DNA of 64,000 nucleotides from Nicotiana tabacum. Lineage: Eukaryota; Streptophyta; Magnoliopsida; Solanales; Solanaceae. The notes under the pieces are model-generated. The model saw only the letters and a program-made list of their open reading frames with translations, searched no databases and was not told where the DNA came from. Below are positions 45,150-59,342 of the stretch, one piece after another; within the stretch, counting starts at the first letter, position 1, and each line of letters begins with the position of its first letter. Where the stretch lies: NCBI RefSeq assembly GCF_000715075.1, contig NC_134093.1, positions 96,270,826 to 96,334,825 on the forward strand. The letters are read 5' to 3'. Position numbers and translations under genes: made by a program.

Positions 45150-47801
45150 CAACCCGGCCTGTCATTTTGAATGTTGTAGCCTCGTTCCCCCAATAACTTC
45201 TTATTCTATGCTCAATTATAGTTAAGTGAATTTCCAGGGTAGTCAGTTTTGGGTCCGGGGATGTTTCGGAATGAGTTGAGACACTTAGTCTCAAGGTTGG
45301 AAACCTAAGTCAAAAAGGTTGATCGGATATTGACTTATGTGTAAACGACTCCGAAATGGAGTTTTGATGGCTTTGATAGCTTCATTGGGTGATTTTGGAC
45401 TCAGGAGTGTGTCTGGATAGTGATTTTTAGGTCCGTAGTTAATTTTTGCTTGAAATGGCGAAAGTTGGAAAATTAGAAGGTTTGGAAATTGAGAAGTTTG
45501 TCTGAGAGTTGACTTTGTGGTTACCGGGCTTGAAATTTGGTTCTGGAAGTTGGAATAGGTTCGGTGTGTTATTTAGGACTTGTGTATAAAATTTGAGGTC
45601 AATCGGACATAATTTGATAGGTTTTGGCATTGATTGTAGAAGTTGGAATTTTTTAGTTTTCGTTAGGCTTGAATTGAGATGCGATTCGTGTTTTTGATGT
45701 TATTTGATGTGATTTGAGGCCTCGACTAGGTTCGTATCGTGTTTTAGGACTTGTTGGTATATTTGGTTGAGGTCCTGGGTGCCTTGGGCGGATTTCGGTG
45801 TTATCGGAATGGAATTTGACTTGAAAAATAGCTGAAGTTTGCTGGTGTACAGGTCTGGTGTCCTTGTACGCGATTGCGTGGACAGGTCCACGATCTCGTA
45901 GGCTTAAATAGGCAGCTGAGGTTTTTATTCTACACGTTCGCAAGTTGAGGACTACGATCGCGTAAGTTAGTGAGGTTGGAATCGCGAACTCATAGCTGAG
46001 GTCACGTTCCCGTAGAGGAAAAGATAAGGATGGGGGTTAATGTGCATTTGTTCATTGCGAACACGTGATGTAGTTCGCGATCGCGTAAGTTTGAGGGTCA
46101 GTGCATCACATTTACGTAAGGTTAATTTGTGGGACAACATAGTTGCTCTTCGCGATCGTGAAGCATTTTCCGCAATCGTGATTAAGGACTTCTGGGCAGA
46201 CTTAAATATTTCAAAAACGAGGGTTTGAGTCATTATACATAATTTGATTTTGGGAGCTCGGATTATGGCGACTCTTGGAGAGATTTTCAAGGGAGTGATT
46301 GGGATAAGTGATTCTTACTTGGTTTTGGTTAAATTACATGAACTTGGGGATTTGAGCAAGATTTTGGTATCGGATTTGAGTAATTTTGGTATGGTTGGAC
46401 TCGTGGTTGAATGTGTGTTCGGATTTTGTAACTTTATCGGATTATGAGATGTGAGATCAGTGGTTGACTTTTGAGTTGACTTTTTGACTTTTGATTAAGA
46501 ACTTAGCATTTACATATGGAATCGATCCTTAAAGCTTAAGTTGATTGTATAGAATTGTTTGTGACTAGATTCGAGGCATTCGAAGGCCGTTACGCGAGGC
46601 AAGGGCTTATTGGAGTAGAGTTTTACAGGGCTTGAGGTAAGTAACACTTCTAAACATGGTTCTGAGACTATGAATCCCTGAATTATGTGTTATGTGGTAG
46701 ATGTTGAGGTGACGCACATGCTAGGTGACGAGCGTGTGGGCGTGCACCGTAGGAATTGTGACTTGGTCGATTCCGTGGAATTGTATAGTTGAATAACATT
46801 GTTGTTATCCTTATATTCTCCATGTATTAGAGGAGTTGAGCTACGATTCATGTTAGAAATCATTTTAGGCTATATGCTGGTACTGTTGGGACCCACATAG
46901 GTCGTATTATTGTTAAATTACTTGCTTAATTTGCAATTATGTACTCAGTAACATCTATCATCCACATATCATATCTTAGTCTCTATTGACATTTATTGAT
47001 ACTTCATATCATCATTGTTTGTGCTGATTTTCATGACATTGTGAGCTTGCGAGACTGGAGAGATTGGTGACTGAGTTAGGCCGAGGGCCTAATTGTGAGG
47101 ATATTTATGGGATCGGGCTATACACCGCAACATGATTTATTGATTCATACCATGATTGGATTATTATAGATCTTGAGCTGCATCTGCTCCTCCGGAGTCT
47201 GTACACCCACATTGAGCGCAAATACCTACTGAGTGCGAGTGCTGAGCGATTGAGAGGATTGAGTGACTGTGATGATGGAGTGGTTGTGAGGAATGATTGA
47301 CTGTGAGGATGGACTGTATGGGAGGAGTGAGTGATTGATACTCAGAGAGTATGCATATGATTTCATCACTGTTTTGTATTTCAATTAGCATACATAACTG
47401 ACATGTAGATATCGAGACATATCATTTTTTTATTTCAGTTGTACTTGACATATCTTATCTGTTTGGGGTTATCTGTCAAATTTGGAAGCATGTCTACATT
47501 TCTGTATTGTATTTCTGTAATTGGACTGTACCTGTGAGGCTCGTCACTGCTTTTAGCCCAAAGGCTAGACTTGTTACTTATTGAGTTGGTTGTACTCACG
47601 CTACATCCTGCACTTCTTGTTCAAATGCAGGTGCTTCTGGGTGCGGTGGTTGCTAACTTTGGATCCATTATTCAGTTCAGTGATCTTTGAGGTAGCTGCT
47701 TTGGCATCCGCAGTCCTTGATTCTCCTCCTTTATCATCTAGTTCTATTTGTACCGTTGTACTCTTTTAGACAGTGGTTTTAGGCTTTGCTATTGTATATA
47801 T
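45145..47801 (+). mobile_element. 3' LTR of the full-length Tekay-like element, 3' end replaced
   Basis: Homologous to 37,127-39,790 up to the 'ttttagacagtg' stretch. After about 47,800 the sequence passes into a different family instead of continuing to the expected ...GTCATGACA end. A CpG-rich word block lies at 45,865-46,185. Confidence 0.85.
45865..46185. repeat. CpG-rich word block (cgatcgcgta type)
   Basis: tacgcgattgcgtgg, ctacgatcgcgtaag, gttcgcgatcgcgtaag and cttcgcgatcgtgaag words. Longer than the matching block in the 5' LTR (37,850-38,080). Confidence 0.75.
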
Positions 47802-49599
<1,798 letters not shown>

Positions 49600-50780
49600 T
49601 TAGTGGCAACAAACATTACTATTTCCTTTCTAAATTAATGTTGCAAAATGGTGAATCACAAAACTTAGTAGATATTGCACTACTTCTCACCACACAATTT
49701 CTGAAAAAAAGAAAGCAAGACTTGGAAAGTCTTTGGACCGATTACATGAATAATTTGCCACAACATTTACGGTTAAGACTCGATTGATTAGGTCTTCTCC
49801 ATTTTCCACGTAACCTGGAAAATAAAAATTCATAAAACATGCTCTGAAAGAAGTAAAGATTTCAAAAAAATACAATTTAGTTAGTACTACTACTGATATG
49901 ACAGAATGAATGGAGAAAAATAGTTTTTCCTTTTCTTTTTAAAAATAAAGAAAAGAAATTTGAATGAAAAGTATCCTAAAAAGATTACTTCAAAATCATG
50001 AGACCAAAAAGGAGATCTTATTGCTGTTTTAAGTCTCAAAACCACAGGTTACTAGCCATATAAGACGCATTTGTCGAATGCAATTTATAAGTTACTGAAT
50101 GCAATTTATGTTTGCCAATGGGCACACCTAATATTTTTTCTCATTCTCGATTCCCATTTGGATCCTTTTACGTTATATATAAATTTTCTTTTCAAAATTT
50201 TAGCTCTTCATTTATAATTCTCTTATACGTAATGTAACACATATTTATTAAATGCCTAAAAAAGGTTAACTGATAAGAACTATGAGTTCAGATATGTATT
50301 AGTAAATTACCTTTTATTATAAGCAATTCTCTATCGGAGAATAATAAATAAAGTGTTAAAAAAATAAATATTTATATGTAATTATATATAAGGAAATCCA
50401 AAAAGGTAACCCAGATGAGGAAAAACAAAAAAGTAGTGAAACATATACCTGTACATTGCATTAACCAAATGTGACTTATAAATGACATTAGACGAATTTA
50501 TAAATGGCATTAGAAATTTGTAGTTGCATTTCATGACTGCGACTTATCACGAATGCAACTTGTAGATCACAATTTATTTCAGTTATGGGTTTGTATGAAT
50601 CTTTATTTATTATCATTATTTTAGTCCCTCACCGGCGAAAACTGGTTCGTTTTCTTTTTTCAGTTTATTTCGATTTTGATAAATTTTTGTTTACTTGATA
50701 GTTGATAATCTGTAAATGTTGCTGAGTTAAAAGAAAGGCTGCCTGGAGCCGCGTCAGCACTCAGTTGAACCCAATATTTT
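49600..50780. other. AT-rich non-coding stretch, possibly low-copy
   Basis: No transposon or gene family is recognised. A minus-strand frame at 49,687-49,875 (62 codons, VENGEDLINRVLTVNVVANY) has balanced composition but no known relative. At 50,060-50,570 words like gaatgcaatttataag and 'tgcattt' recur without a strict period. Confidence 0.4.
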
Positions 50781-51900
50781 CCAATACATCGTATATGTTT
50801 ACCCTAAAAAACGGATAACAATTAAATTTGTAATTGGTTTTAAAGATATATGGGTTAATTCAATACAAATAATAAACAACGTTAGATTAAAAAGATAAGG
50901 GACGTAATAAATTGTCAAACCAATCAAGAGGAGTAATCCCGGACTTAGTAACAACTTAATGAAATGTCTGCCTTCAATCCCGGGCTCAACGTTATTAACC
51001 AATTGATGAATAAAAGTAAGAACTTTGAATAATAGAGAAAATAAGAAAATATTGCCTTGATATGCGTGTTACAGTGTGTCTAATGGATAATCAGACCCCC
51101 CTTTATATAGTAGGGGAGTATTACCTTAAGTACAATTCCATAAAAGGTAAAAATTATTTGTTAACTAATCACCGGTTCTCTGCCGATACGTGCCGAAATT
51201 CACGCCGTCACATCCGGCTGGTCACGGATATCACGGCCTTTTATTGGCCGTGCTCGATTATCTAGTAATGCTCTTCGAGGCCATTGGGATTCGAACCGAA
51301 CCTAGGGGTCATGACCCCGATACTCCCGAGGGCAGGCGTTTTTCCTAGACCCCGGCTTGAGAGGCTCCTTGCCTTAATTCTGCTTCCTTACCGTCATATC
51401 TCTCACTTCATTTACATCATCGGAAATCGAGGCATCCCATGGGCTCGGTTTCGCCCGTATACAGATAGTCCCCTCGTTTTTCGGAGAGTAAGTTTACGGA
51501 AACGACGAGAAATGACATGTGCACTTCGATCCCTTCATCAACACGCTGTGACAGAAACGACAAAGAATCCAAAACGTCTCGCCAGTCGCATCATAATGAC
51601 TTCAAACGCATGTCAGCCATCGACAGGCCATCCCTGGACGCGAAACGACGCAAAGCCTCTATAAATACTCCCCTCCTTCATTCATTTTTTACCTTTTGAC
51701 CAAGCTTCTACCTTCGAGTCTTCAGGATATCACTACCCTTCTTCATACTCCAAATTTTTTACCTCCGTTCTTCAAGATTTCTCAGTAAATTGTAAGCTTT
51801 TACTTATTTTCTAGCCAAACTAGCGCACTTTCTTTGCTCAGTAAAGCTTTTACCTTTCATCTCCCAACCTTTCTTCATATTTTTCAGACCTTTTCCAGAT
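50781..51900 (+). mobile_element. LTR-like promoter and leader region of a retrotransposon relic
   Basis: The stretch from 'tatatgtttaccctaaaaaacgg' is AT-rich first and then GC-richer from 51,180. It includes a duplicated-looking 'gtcatgacccc' motif and ends in a TATA box and a pyrimidine-rich leader before the ATG at 51,905. The layout fits U3-R-U5 and leader of a retroelement. I could not define exact LTR ends or a PBS. Confidence 0.4.
51660..51667 (+). promoter_or_regulatory. TATA box
   Basis: tataaata in the context gcctctataaatactcccc, 245 bp upstream of an ATG with good plant context (aacaatggca, 51,905). A weaker tatata lies at 51,104. Confidence 0.55.
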
Positions 51901-51904
51901 AACA

Positions 51905-52684
51905 ATGGCAAAAAGTTCCAAAATTGTTCCCCAAAGAGTTGCTTCTTCTTCTTCGCAGTCGACCACCCAAATCGATGAGACCAACTCCGGATGTGGTCTT
52001 CCTCGAGAGATCCGCTCCAGGCGTGGCTACCGATGAACCGGTTGCCGAGCCTTCCTTGAAAATGTTCGTCCCCGGGGGATGTTCGGCTGCGGATGACTTT
52101 AAGGTCAAAAAGCCCTCGTCGGTGCAAGGCCGTTGTGAGGTGTTATCTAGATATATTTGCTCCATCACCAAAGAAGTCCTTCCTATGGTTCGAAAGGACT
52201 GCAGCTGGGTGGATAAGGACATAGTAATCCCCCGGCCCGAGGAAGACATTATTACCCATGTGGAGGGATATCTGAGTGTTTACACTTATCCCTTCATACA
52301 AGGCTAGGTGGATCCGGTCATTCTGGACTCCTGTAAGAGGTATGAAGTATGCTGTGGAGGATTGTAATCCTCCTTCGATACTTCGTGAACAAAATCGACT
52401 CCTGTCGGTTCGCCATCGATCATCTACTCCGCCTGTACAGTCCCCGAATCTTCCTAGGGGACTGATAAAACTTGTACACTGGGCTAGCAAAGACCCATTC
52501 TCAAGAATCGATGAGGACCGGGATCGGGTCTGGCAGTGATGCTTCATCCGGGTAGACTTGATCCCTACTGAGTTTAGGCCATTCCCCGAGAAGTGGAATG
52601 TATCACGTAAGCACAAATTTCCTTTAAATGTCGATTTTACGTTCATCTCCTTTTTCCTCACCAGTATTTGTGGTGGTGCAGTGA
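51905..52684 (+). pseudogene. Gag-like 'putative gypsy type transposon' protein, relic
   Basis: The family (Pfam 'putative gypsy type transposon', recalled as PF04195) is found in many plant retroelements, probably as a gag-like N-terminal protein. From the ATG at 51,905 the frame opens MAKSSKIVPQ, is Ser-rich, and soon shifts. The main frame 51,924-52,307 carries FVPGGCSAADDFKVKKPSSV, GRCEVLSRYICSITKEVLP and EEDIITHVEGYLSVYTYPF, then a stop. A further frame to 52,539 carries RGLIKLVHWASKDPF and IDEDRDRVW, and after another shift DLIPTEFRPFPEKWN near 52,556. The relic is cut at 52,685 by the Athila-like LTR. Confidence 0.7.
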
Positions 52685-54050
52685 TGATGTCCACAACACA
52701 CCTCAATAAGAGATCTGATACAGTCGTATGTAATAATAATTACCCAACTGTGAGTCGGGATCGAATCCACTGGGAGTTATAAGGGGTGTCAGGAGTATAT
52801 ATTTGAAGCAAGTGAATGGACTACCTAAATTGCACTTCCACAGAAGAGTTTTGATTTCTACTTCTACTATAACTCTAATGATGGTAAGCTAAGGTAAACA
52901 AACTAGAGATGAATGTTTTTGATATTTTTATAAATAGTTTAAAGTCCTAGGGATGTGACCATAACCTAGGTTTTGATTAATGTGATAAAGACGTTAATAT
53001 TATTTTTTGTTGATTGGGGTGTATTATAGCTCTCAACTCTACATTACCCACTCAATCCCAATTTGGCTTCCTTAAGTCCAAATGGGTATCAAACAAAATA
53101 GTTAATATGAGCTCAAGTCGGGTTCTTACTATCTCTAGTTTGAACCCTTTAATTAGGCTAATCAATCTCTCAATTAACCCAATTCATTGTTAGCCAAGTT
53201 ATCCTAGACTAGGTCTCTCTTTCTCAAATAAAGACTAAGTCAAATAAGTATGAATCAATGTTTGCAACCATTAATTATAAAATTAAAGCATGAACTAAGA
53301 TAAATAATAAATACCCAATCATAAACAAGCATTAAATTAATCACCCATAAGGTTTACACATTAGGGTTCGGTCACAACCCTAGTGAATATTTAGCTACTC
53401 ATATTGGGCATTGAAGAGAATAAAGAAGGAAAGCTAATTAAACCCATAATGAAAGATTAAAATGATGAAACCTAATGTTCATACATCAAAATAAAGTAAA
53501 CCTTCCTAAGGTAGTAAAAAGAAACGGCTACAACAACTTTTAATGTTCAGACTTGGTAGGAAGGTGAGTTATGCAGCCGCATATTTTGGAACTGCGGCCG
53601 CGGTGCAACTTCTGCGGCCGCACAATTCTTGTGATGTCCGCTCTTCACAAAGGCTCCAGGACTTATTCTTCTTGCATATTCTCTGAACTTTGCATCTTTG
53701 TCAGTAAAAGCCCAGTTATGCGGCCGCACAAATCATGTGCGGTCTCCACATTGCTGAAAGTCCTGTCGGGTTTTTCTTCTTGGTTTGCGGACGCAGATGG
53801 AATTCTACGGTCCGTAATTTCTTCTTCGGCCGCAGAATTCCTTCTACGGACCGCACATTTGTGCTTCTGTGCCCTTTATTGCCTTGTGCTTTGGAACACT
53901 CCTTTTTGAGTCGGATTTCATCTCTGGAGACCAAACTTCCAGCATTCCTGCAATTTGCACAATTTCATTAGTTTCGACAACACAATTCAATACTTTCGGA
54001 ATAAAACAAAAGCTAAAATATGCTAATAAGCTGTCAAAATTCCCACTTAT
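52685..54050 (-). mobile_element. 3' LTR of the Athila-like element
   Basis: The left part 52,685-53,070 is nearly identical to 63,586-63,990, apart from small indels. One is an extra stretch of about 27 bp with 'ctctcggtcagagag' in the 5' LTR. The right limit is set by the polypurine tract; the LTR start is probably TGGGAATTTTG near 54,043. It contains a CpG-rich block. Confidence 0.8.
53570..53860. repeat. CpG-rich word block (gcggccgcag type) in Athila-like LTR
   Basis: cagccgcatattttgg, tgcggccgcggtg, tctgcggccgcaca, tgcggccgcacaaa and cggccgcagaatt are repeated, including several NotI-type gcggccgc palindromes. Confidence 0.8.
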
Positions 54051-54053
54051 TAA

Positions 54054-54066
54054 CTCCCCCAAACTT
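54054..54066 (-). other. Polypurine tract of the Athila-like element
   Basis: The minus strand reads AAGTTTGGGGGAG just before the 3' LTR, a typical plus-strand primer. Confidence 0.75.
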
Positions 54067-55870
54067 AAGTCTTTGCTTGTCATCAAGAAAATATATTAGT
54101 TCCCACCTCCAAACGTTAAGGGTCATTTCGGCGAGTCAAAGGTGAGCCATCCATACATCAGTTGGGACCAACAATTACCTATACTACTCATGCATTATTA
54201 ACAAGGCGACAAGTTAAACATTCATGCACATATAGTTCTAATGTGACAATTGAGCTTCAAGAATTGACTTTACTCATCAAGAACCCTTGATCTATCATGT
54301 AGGCCATGGTGGACTCCAAATTCTTCCTCCTCTACTTTCTATTTTTCAATCTCATTTAAGAAATTTAGCACTCAATCCAAAGATTTATGAAAGGTTCGCT
54401 CATCTCTCGAGAGAGAGAATGTCACAAGTACGGCTTCAAATATCATAGGCTTGCCCCTTATGTAGATCACCACTAATTTAAGCTCACTTGGTTTGAAACG
54501 CGTAGGATTTCTTTCGGGATGTAATGAAGGCTTTTGGGTTAGGGTAGGATACCATATGGGTTAGTGGTTACATCTTTACTTAAGCACTCCATCTTTCTTT
54601 GCTCGGCTCACACTTTGCCAATTCTTAGAGGCACTTCCTTTTCATTGGGGAATAAAGAGACTTAGCATCACTCTTTCTTGATCATTTCATTCGTTTTATC
54701 CTTTTTTTTATTTTATTTCTCCATGTTTGGGATCATTATCTCTTTTGAATCCATTCAACCCTTCCACTTATTCACTTTTTACATTTTTATTTTTTGTTAT
54801 TTTCTTTTCTTGCCTTCTCTTCTTAGAGAGATCATTTCTTTTCTCTTTTTGTAACTTGATACCTTTCTCAAGTTCCTCATCTCTCCCCCAAAGTTACATT
54901 TTAAGCCATTTGTTTCACAAGAGTGTTAAGGAAAGCTCGGGTGCCAAGAGAGGGTCATGACAAAACGGGTAAAAGCTTGTAACATGTTTATCAGATGAGA
55001 AAGGCTAGAGGCTCAAAGGGGTTAACTAGGGATAATGACATTGGTTAGAAATAGAAAACTTAAACGGGCCAAGGAAAGCCTACAATCATGTCTCAAACAA
55101 AGCAAAACTTATGATTTTGCCTTGAAACACATTCGGGGCAAGTTCTAAACCCTTCGCACCGATACTTGGACTAGCAACAATTCATCTCACCCCTCACGCA
55201 ACCGGATTATAAAAGAGGATAGAGTCGAGGGCCCATAATGACCATATTCAAGTTTAAAGATCACTATGGTCCAATTAAACCACTCGATGATTGCCAAAGT
55301 CAACACAAGAGTCACAAAGTCGCTAACTAGAGCTATGTTTTTCAAAAACCTTGTTTCTAATCATAAGCACATAGTTAAGTGTGTTGATGCCAATTGAAGC
55401 ATAGTTGACTCTTCGAGCATGACTTAATTAAGTCTTTTTATTCATTACTACTACTATTGTTACAAAAACACAAAACAACGCTGACTCATTCCCTTAAGAA
55501 GGTTGTCAGATATCCATCGTTGGGACGAGTCATATGATTCACACAAAAACTACCTTTGGAATGAACCGTGACATTAAGAAAATAAAAGGCTTATTATCTA
55601 CTAAAACATAAAAATATGCTACTAAGCAAAACAAAAAGCTAACACACTACTAAAATATAAAAAGAAGCTAATAAGCAAAAACAAAGATAAAGAAGCTAAT
55701 GAACAAAACTACTAAGGATAAAATGAATCTACATAGTAAGAGAGAGAGAGAAGATATATGCATACAAATAAGAAAAGGGAGAATATCATAAAATTATTAC
55801 AGGCCAAATGTATCAAAGTACCAAATGTACCAAATAAACTCCACCCCCGAATAAAAGTAAGCATTGTTCC
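54067..55870 (-). other. 3' non-coding region of the Athila-like element
   Basis: No protein is recognised on either strand. It contains a short (ag) run near 55,740 and repeated 'aaacaaaaagctaa' phrases at about 55,620-55,700. Long untranslated 3' regions are normal in Athila elements. Confidence 0.5.
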
Positions 55871-57870
55871 CGATGCTTAGCAAAATAAGAGTAAAAGAGG
55901 GAAGAGTGAAGAAAATTCCCTATGGCTCCTTGGACATCTTTGTGTCCCTAGCAATGTCATGGCCCTCAGGATCAACCAACTAAATCTCACCATCCTCAAC
56001 TCTAGGTGTGGTTGGGTTGGTGAACATCTGACGCACTGCCTCAGCAATGTCGGCAGCAAGGTCTGGCTCTTCAAACTAGCTAGCTGGTGCCACCGGTGAA
56101 GATGGTGCTGAAGGATCTGGGGCGAAATGTTGTGGGTCAAGCAGCATATCAAAGGGGAGATTTACGGATGTAGCAATCCTGGTCACCACTCTCCGGAGCT
56201 TGTCCACCGACTTCTTGCTGGCCTGGGACTTCGTCATCTTCTTTACTTCCTTTCCCATCTCTTCAATCACTGATCTATGTTATACCAAGGTGTCCATGAT
56301 AGTCTTCTGATTCTCCAAAATTTTCTTCAATGTCTCCTCAATGTCAGGGGAACCTGTGATGTCTGTGAGGTGGACTGTGCTGCAACAGTATTGGACCAGT
56401 CAAACAACTTTATAGTGGTTGTCTGCATCCAGTTATTTAGACTCACCAATTTTTGGGAGACTCGCGGTGCAGATAGTGGATGAGGAGGCACATGAAATAG
56501 CTTCAAAGCCGAGGTAAGAGCTGTAGTAGGAGTTGCACTAGGGGCTGCAGAAGAGGGCGGAGGCATAGCTGCGGCACCAGAGAAAGGATCAGTTGAAGTG
56601 GATAGAACATCAACGCCCTCAGCAACTACCATAGTTGGCTCATCAGACTGTCCCGCGATGGTAGGAGGTTGAACTTTCTTCTTCGGATTGTTCGCATCCA
56701 TAAGTGAATACCAGGTACAAGGCTTCTTCAGCTTCACTTTTGTGTCATAATCCCTCGGCTCTACCCTTGCATCCGTAAGATATTCTTTAATAGTGTTGGG
56801 ATACGGGTAGGATGAATCATCTTGCCGAGCAATCACTGAGATGTTAGCCGACATCATCATGACACCACACTTATAGGGTCCCCGGCCATAATAGAAGCAA
56901 CCAAAACTGCCAGAAGAATTGGAAGGTGAGTCTTATTTTGGATCAGGTCCAGTCTGCTACAGACAAAGTTTTGCCACCCCTTCACTTCAAAACTCAGAGT
57001 GTTCCGGTGGATAAGAACCCTAGCTGCAATTCATGGGGTGGTAGCCCTCATGCTACTAGAATCTCCACTAATCAAGGTCGGACTGCATCTCCCAGTGCAC
57101 ACTTCTCCAAAAACTCCTTCGGTTCAACATCTTCGAAGCCCAAGTACATGTTAAGTGTATGCTGATCAAACCTCACTTTGAGGTTACACACTTTGGTAAC
57201 CTTTGTCCCCTTTTTGATATGCGCCACATTAGCGTAGAATTCCCGGACAAGGTACTTTATGGAATTTACTACACTCTGAGTGAACCACATCCACCCCTAG
57301 CATTCCCTGAACTACCTCAACATGGCTGGATTGTACCTCTCTAAATCTTTCAACAGAAACTGTCGCTCAAGGGTTAGCGATCTCGCTGGCCACCATGAAG
57401 CTGGTGAAGGTAGCCAAGCTAACAATGCGGTCCTCCCAAACCTCTTTCTTCTTTGATCTTTCAAGACCGACAGCAGTAGCATCTCCCCCTCTGTCATCAT
57501 CGGGGATATCCTGAACTGGTGCATCTTGTGCCTCAGGGACCGGTGTAGCCGATGCCTCTAAAGCCTGACTAACACTCTCCGATTCCTAGGAAGTGCTAAG
57601 AGATGAGGACGGCTCATCCCTGAGTTGGTATCTCCCTTGCAGCCTTGAGTGTACGACCGACTACTCCTGAATAGAGGTTGAGTTGCCCTCCAATGCTTCT
57701 CTAGAAGGGACTTATGAGCTCCTCTCGGAGAAATTTGCACCTCTCCCTCTGTAGGCTGTAGCTTTATTTGTAATTATCTTTTTTTGGACAAATGGTAAGG
57801 CATTCTTTCCTCGACCCCGAGAAGCTTCACCTCTTCCTTTAGATGTGTCGCCGCGTCCTCTAGACAAAGT
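55871..57870 (-). pseudogene. Extra ORF of Athila-like element (plant transposon protein domain), broken
   Basis: It lies 3' of pol on the same strand, where Athila elements carry an additional, env-like ORF. The start is basic (RGRG..KNALPF near 57,800). The frame 57,072-57,290 has VREFYANVAHIKKGTKVTKV, KVRFDQHTLNMYLGF and KEFLEKCALG, resembling the 'putative plant transposon protein' domain (recalled as PF20167). The frame 56,327-56,860 continues with ISVIARQDDSSYPYPNTI, then a Pro/Ala/Thr-rich tail with LNNWMQTTTIKLFDW and a final part at 56,076-56,270. Several stops and frameshifts. Its biochemical role is unknown. Confidence 0.7.
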
Positions 57871-57984
57871 GAGACAAAGACGATCGTTAATTGCAATTCA
57901 ATATTCAGACATACACAGGAGATATGCAAGTAATCTATAAACCAAAAGACAAAGTGAGGCTACACAATTAAAACATGCTTGTAG

Positions 57985-58385
57985 GGAAATGATCTGTGGT
58001 CCGCACAAAATTTCTTGTGGCCGCAGATGAGGACTTGCAGACCACACACTTTTGTTGTGCGGCCACAAAGGTGAAGTGCGGTTCGCACAATTTCACTTAC
58101 AGCCACACCTCTGAAACCCAAAAGATTCCAATTCTGTGATGATAGAGAAATGGCTGTTGTGCAGCCGCAACATGATTTCTGCGGTCAGCACAATTAGACA
58201 TGCGAGAGCACATTAGAGTCAAAAAGTATAGACTCTTTGATGTCAATAAAAAGGCTATTTTGCGACCGCGGTGAGAATTCTATGGTCCACACATTTTATC
58301 TTGCGGCCGCAGATCCCTTCTTCACTAATGCTACCCTAAAATCAATTTCTACGGACCGCACAAATTTAGGTGCGGCCGCAGAATT
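57985..58385. repeat. CpG-rich word block (gcggccgcag / ggtccgcaca type)
   Basis: Repeated ggtccgcacaa, ttgtggccgcaga, ttgtgcggccacaa, cttgcggccgcaga and aggtgcggccgcagaa words. Confidence 0.8.
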
Positions 58386-58799
58386 CAGCAATTACGAACA
58401 ATTTAGTTTTTTCTATCTAGGTTTTTTAATTTCGTGCACAATTTGACATGGAAACATCATAGAGGCATGTAAATATTTTTACCCATTACCTATAGAGTAT
58501 GTATTAGTTAACCCATTTCAGATTTACCCACACATGGATCCACAATTGAAATCTAATGACAAATATCCTAAAAATTACTAAAAATCTATAAATTAAAAGA
58601 GAAATATTAACAAGAAATTGAAGCATACAAGATGAATGAGTGTATTGAGTGACTGGTCAAAAATGTTGTGTGTGTGGACAGATGAAATTACCAAGAAAAT
58701 TACCAAATGGCACTCTTCTTTTGTTCAGAGAGTGAAAAAAACATAAATGTTGCCCTAATCCTCTATTTATATGAGTTGGTTTGCTAAGGGAAAGAAGGG

Positions 58800-59095
58800 A
58801 GAGTGCGGCCATACATTTTCATGTGCGGTCCGCAGTCCGTTACCTGAAGACATCCTCTCAACATTTCATATGTTGTTCGCACAATTTTGTGCGAGACCGC
58901 AGATTTTATGTTGCGGCCGTAGATTTCATGTGCGGTCGCACATCGACCTTTTTTCTGGCAGACTAAACTTTAGATAGTTGACATTTTCAACCTCTCATTT
59001 GTGTGGTCCGCAAGCTGAATGTGCAGCCGCAATGTTCTTTTTCTACAACACACAAACATGTGCGGTCCACAAAAATCAACTGCGGTCCGTAATTC
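58800..59095. repeat. CpG-rich word block (gtgcggtccgca type)
   Basis: atgtgcggtccgcag, gttgcggccgtag, atgtgcggtcgcaca, gtgtggtccgcaag and actgcggtccgtaa words, of the same type as 57,985-58,385 and the LTR block. Confidence 0.8.
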
Positions 59096-59342
59096 TTTAA
59101 ACACTTAGCCAGATTTCTGTCCACAACTCTTGTAAGTCACACTCAGTCATGTAGCACACTTCAAATCAAGTTAGAATGAAAATAACACCTAACCACAAAA
59201 GAAAAAAAGGGAAAGAAACATGGGTTGCCTCCCAAGAAGCGTCTGATTTGATGTCGCAGCATGATACATAAGACCATCAATTGAAATGAATGACCGCCAC
59301 GACGTGGCTATCTCCAACCTTCCCTAAATAGTGCTTCACCCG

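Larger units (their letters stand above)
57871..59342 (-). other. Non-coding spacer between integrase and the extra ORF
   Basis: No protein is recognised. It contains two CpG-rich word blocks (57,985-58,385 and 58,800-59,095) separated by AT-rich DNA. Confidence 0.6.

Noticed and set aside
51804..52706. Minus-strand frames of up to 187 codons opposite the gag-like relic
   Set aside because: The plus strand carries the recognisable family motifs; the minus frames are shadows.
53571..53971. Overlapping frames on both strands of 70-110 codons
   Set aside because: They arise from the gcggccgc block and neighbouring LTR sequence of the Athila-like element.
54727..54960. Phe/Ser/Leu-rich 77-codon frame that looks like a signal peptide
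   Set aside because: Lies in a pyrimidine-rich stretch of the element's 3' non-coding region; no continuation and no family.
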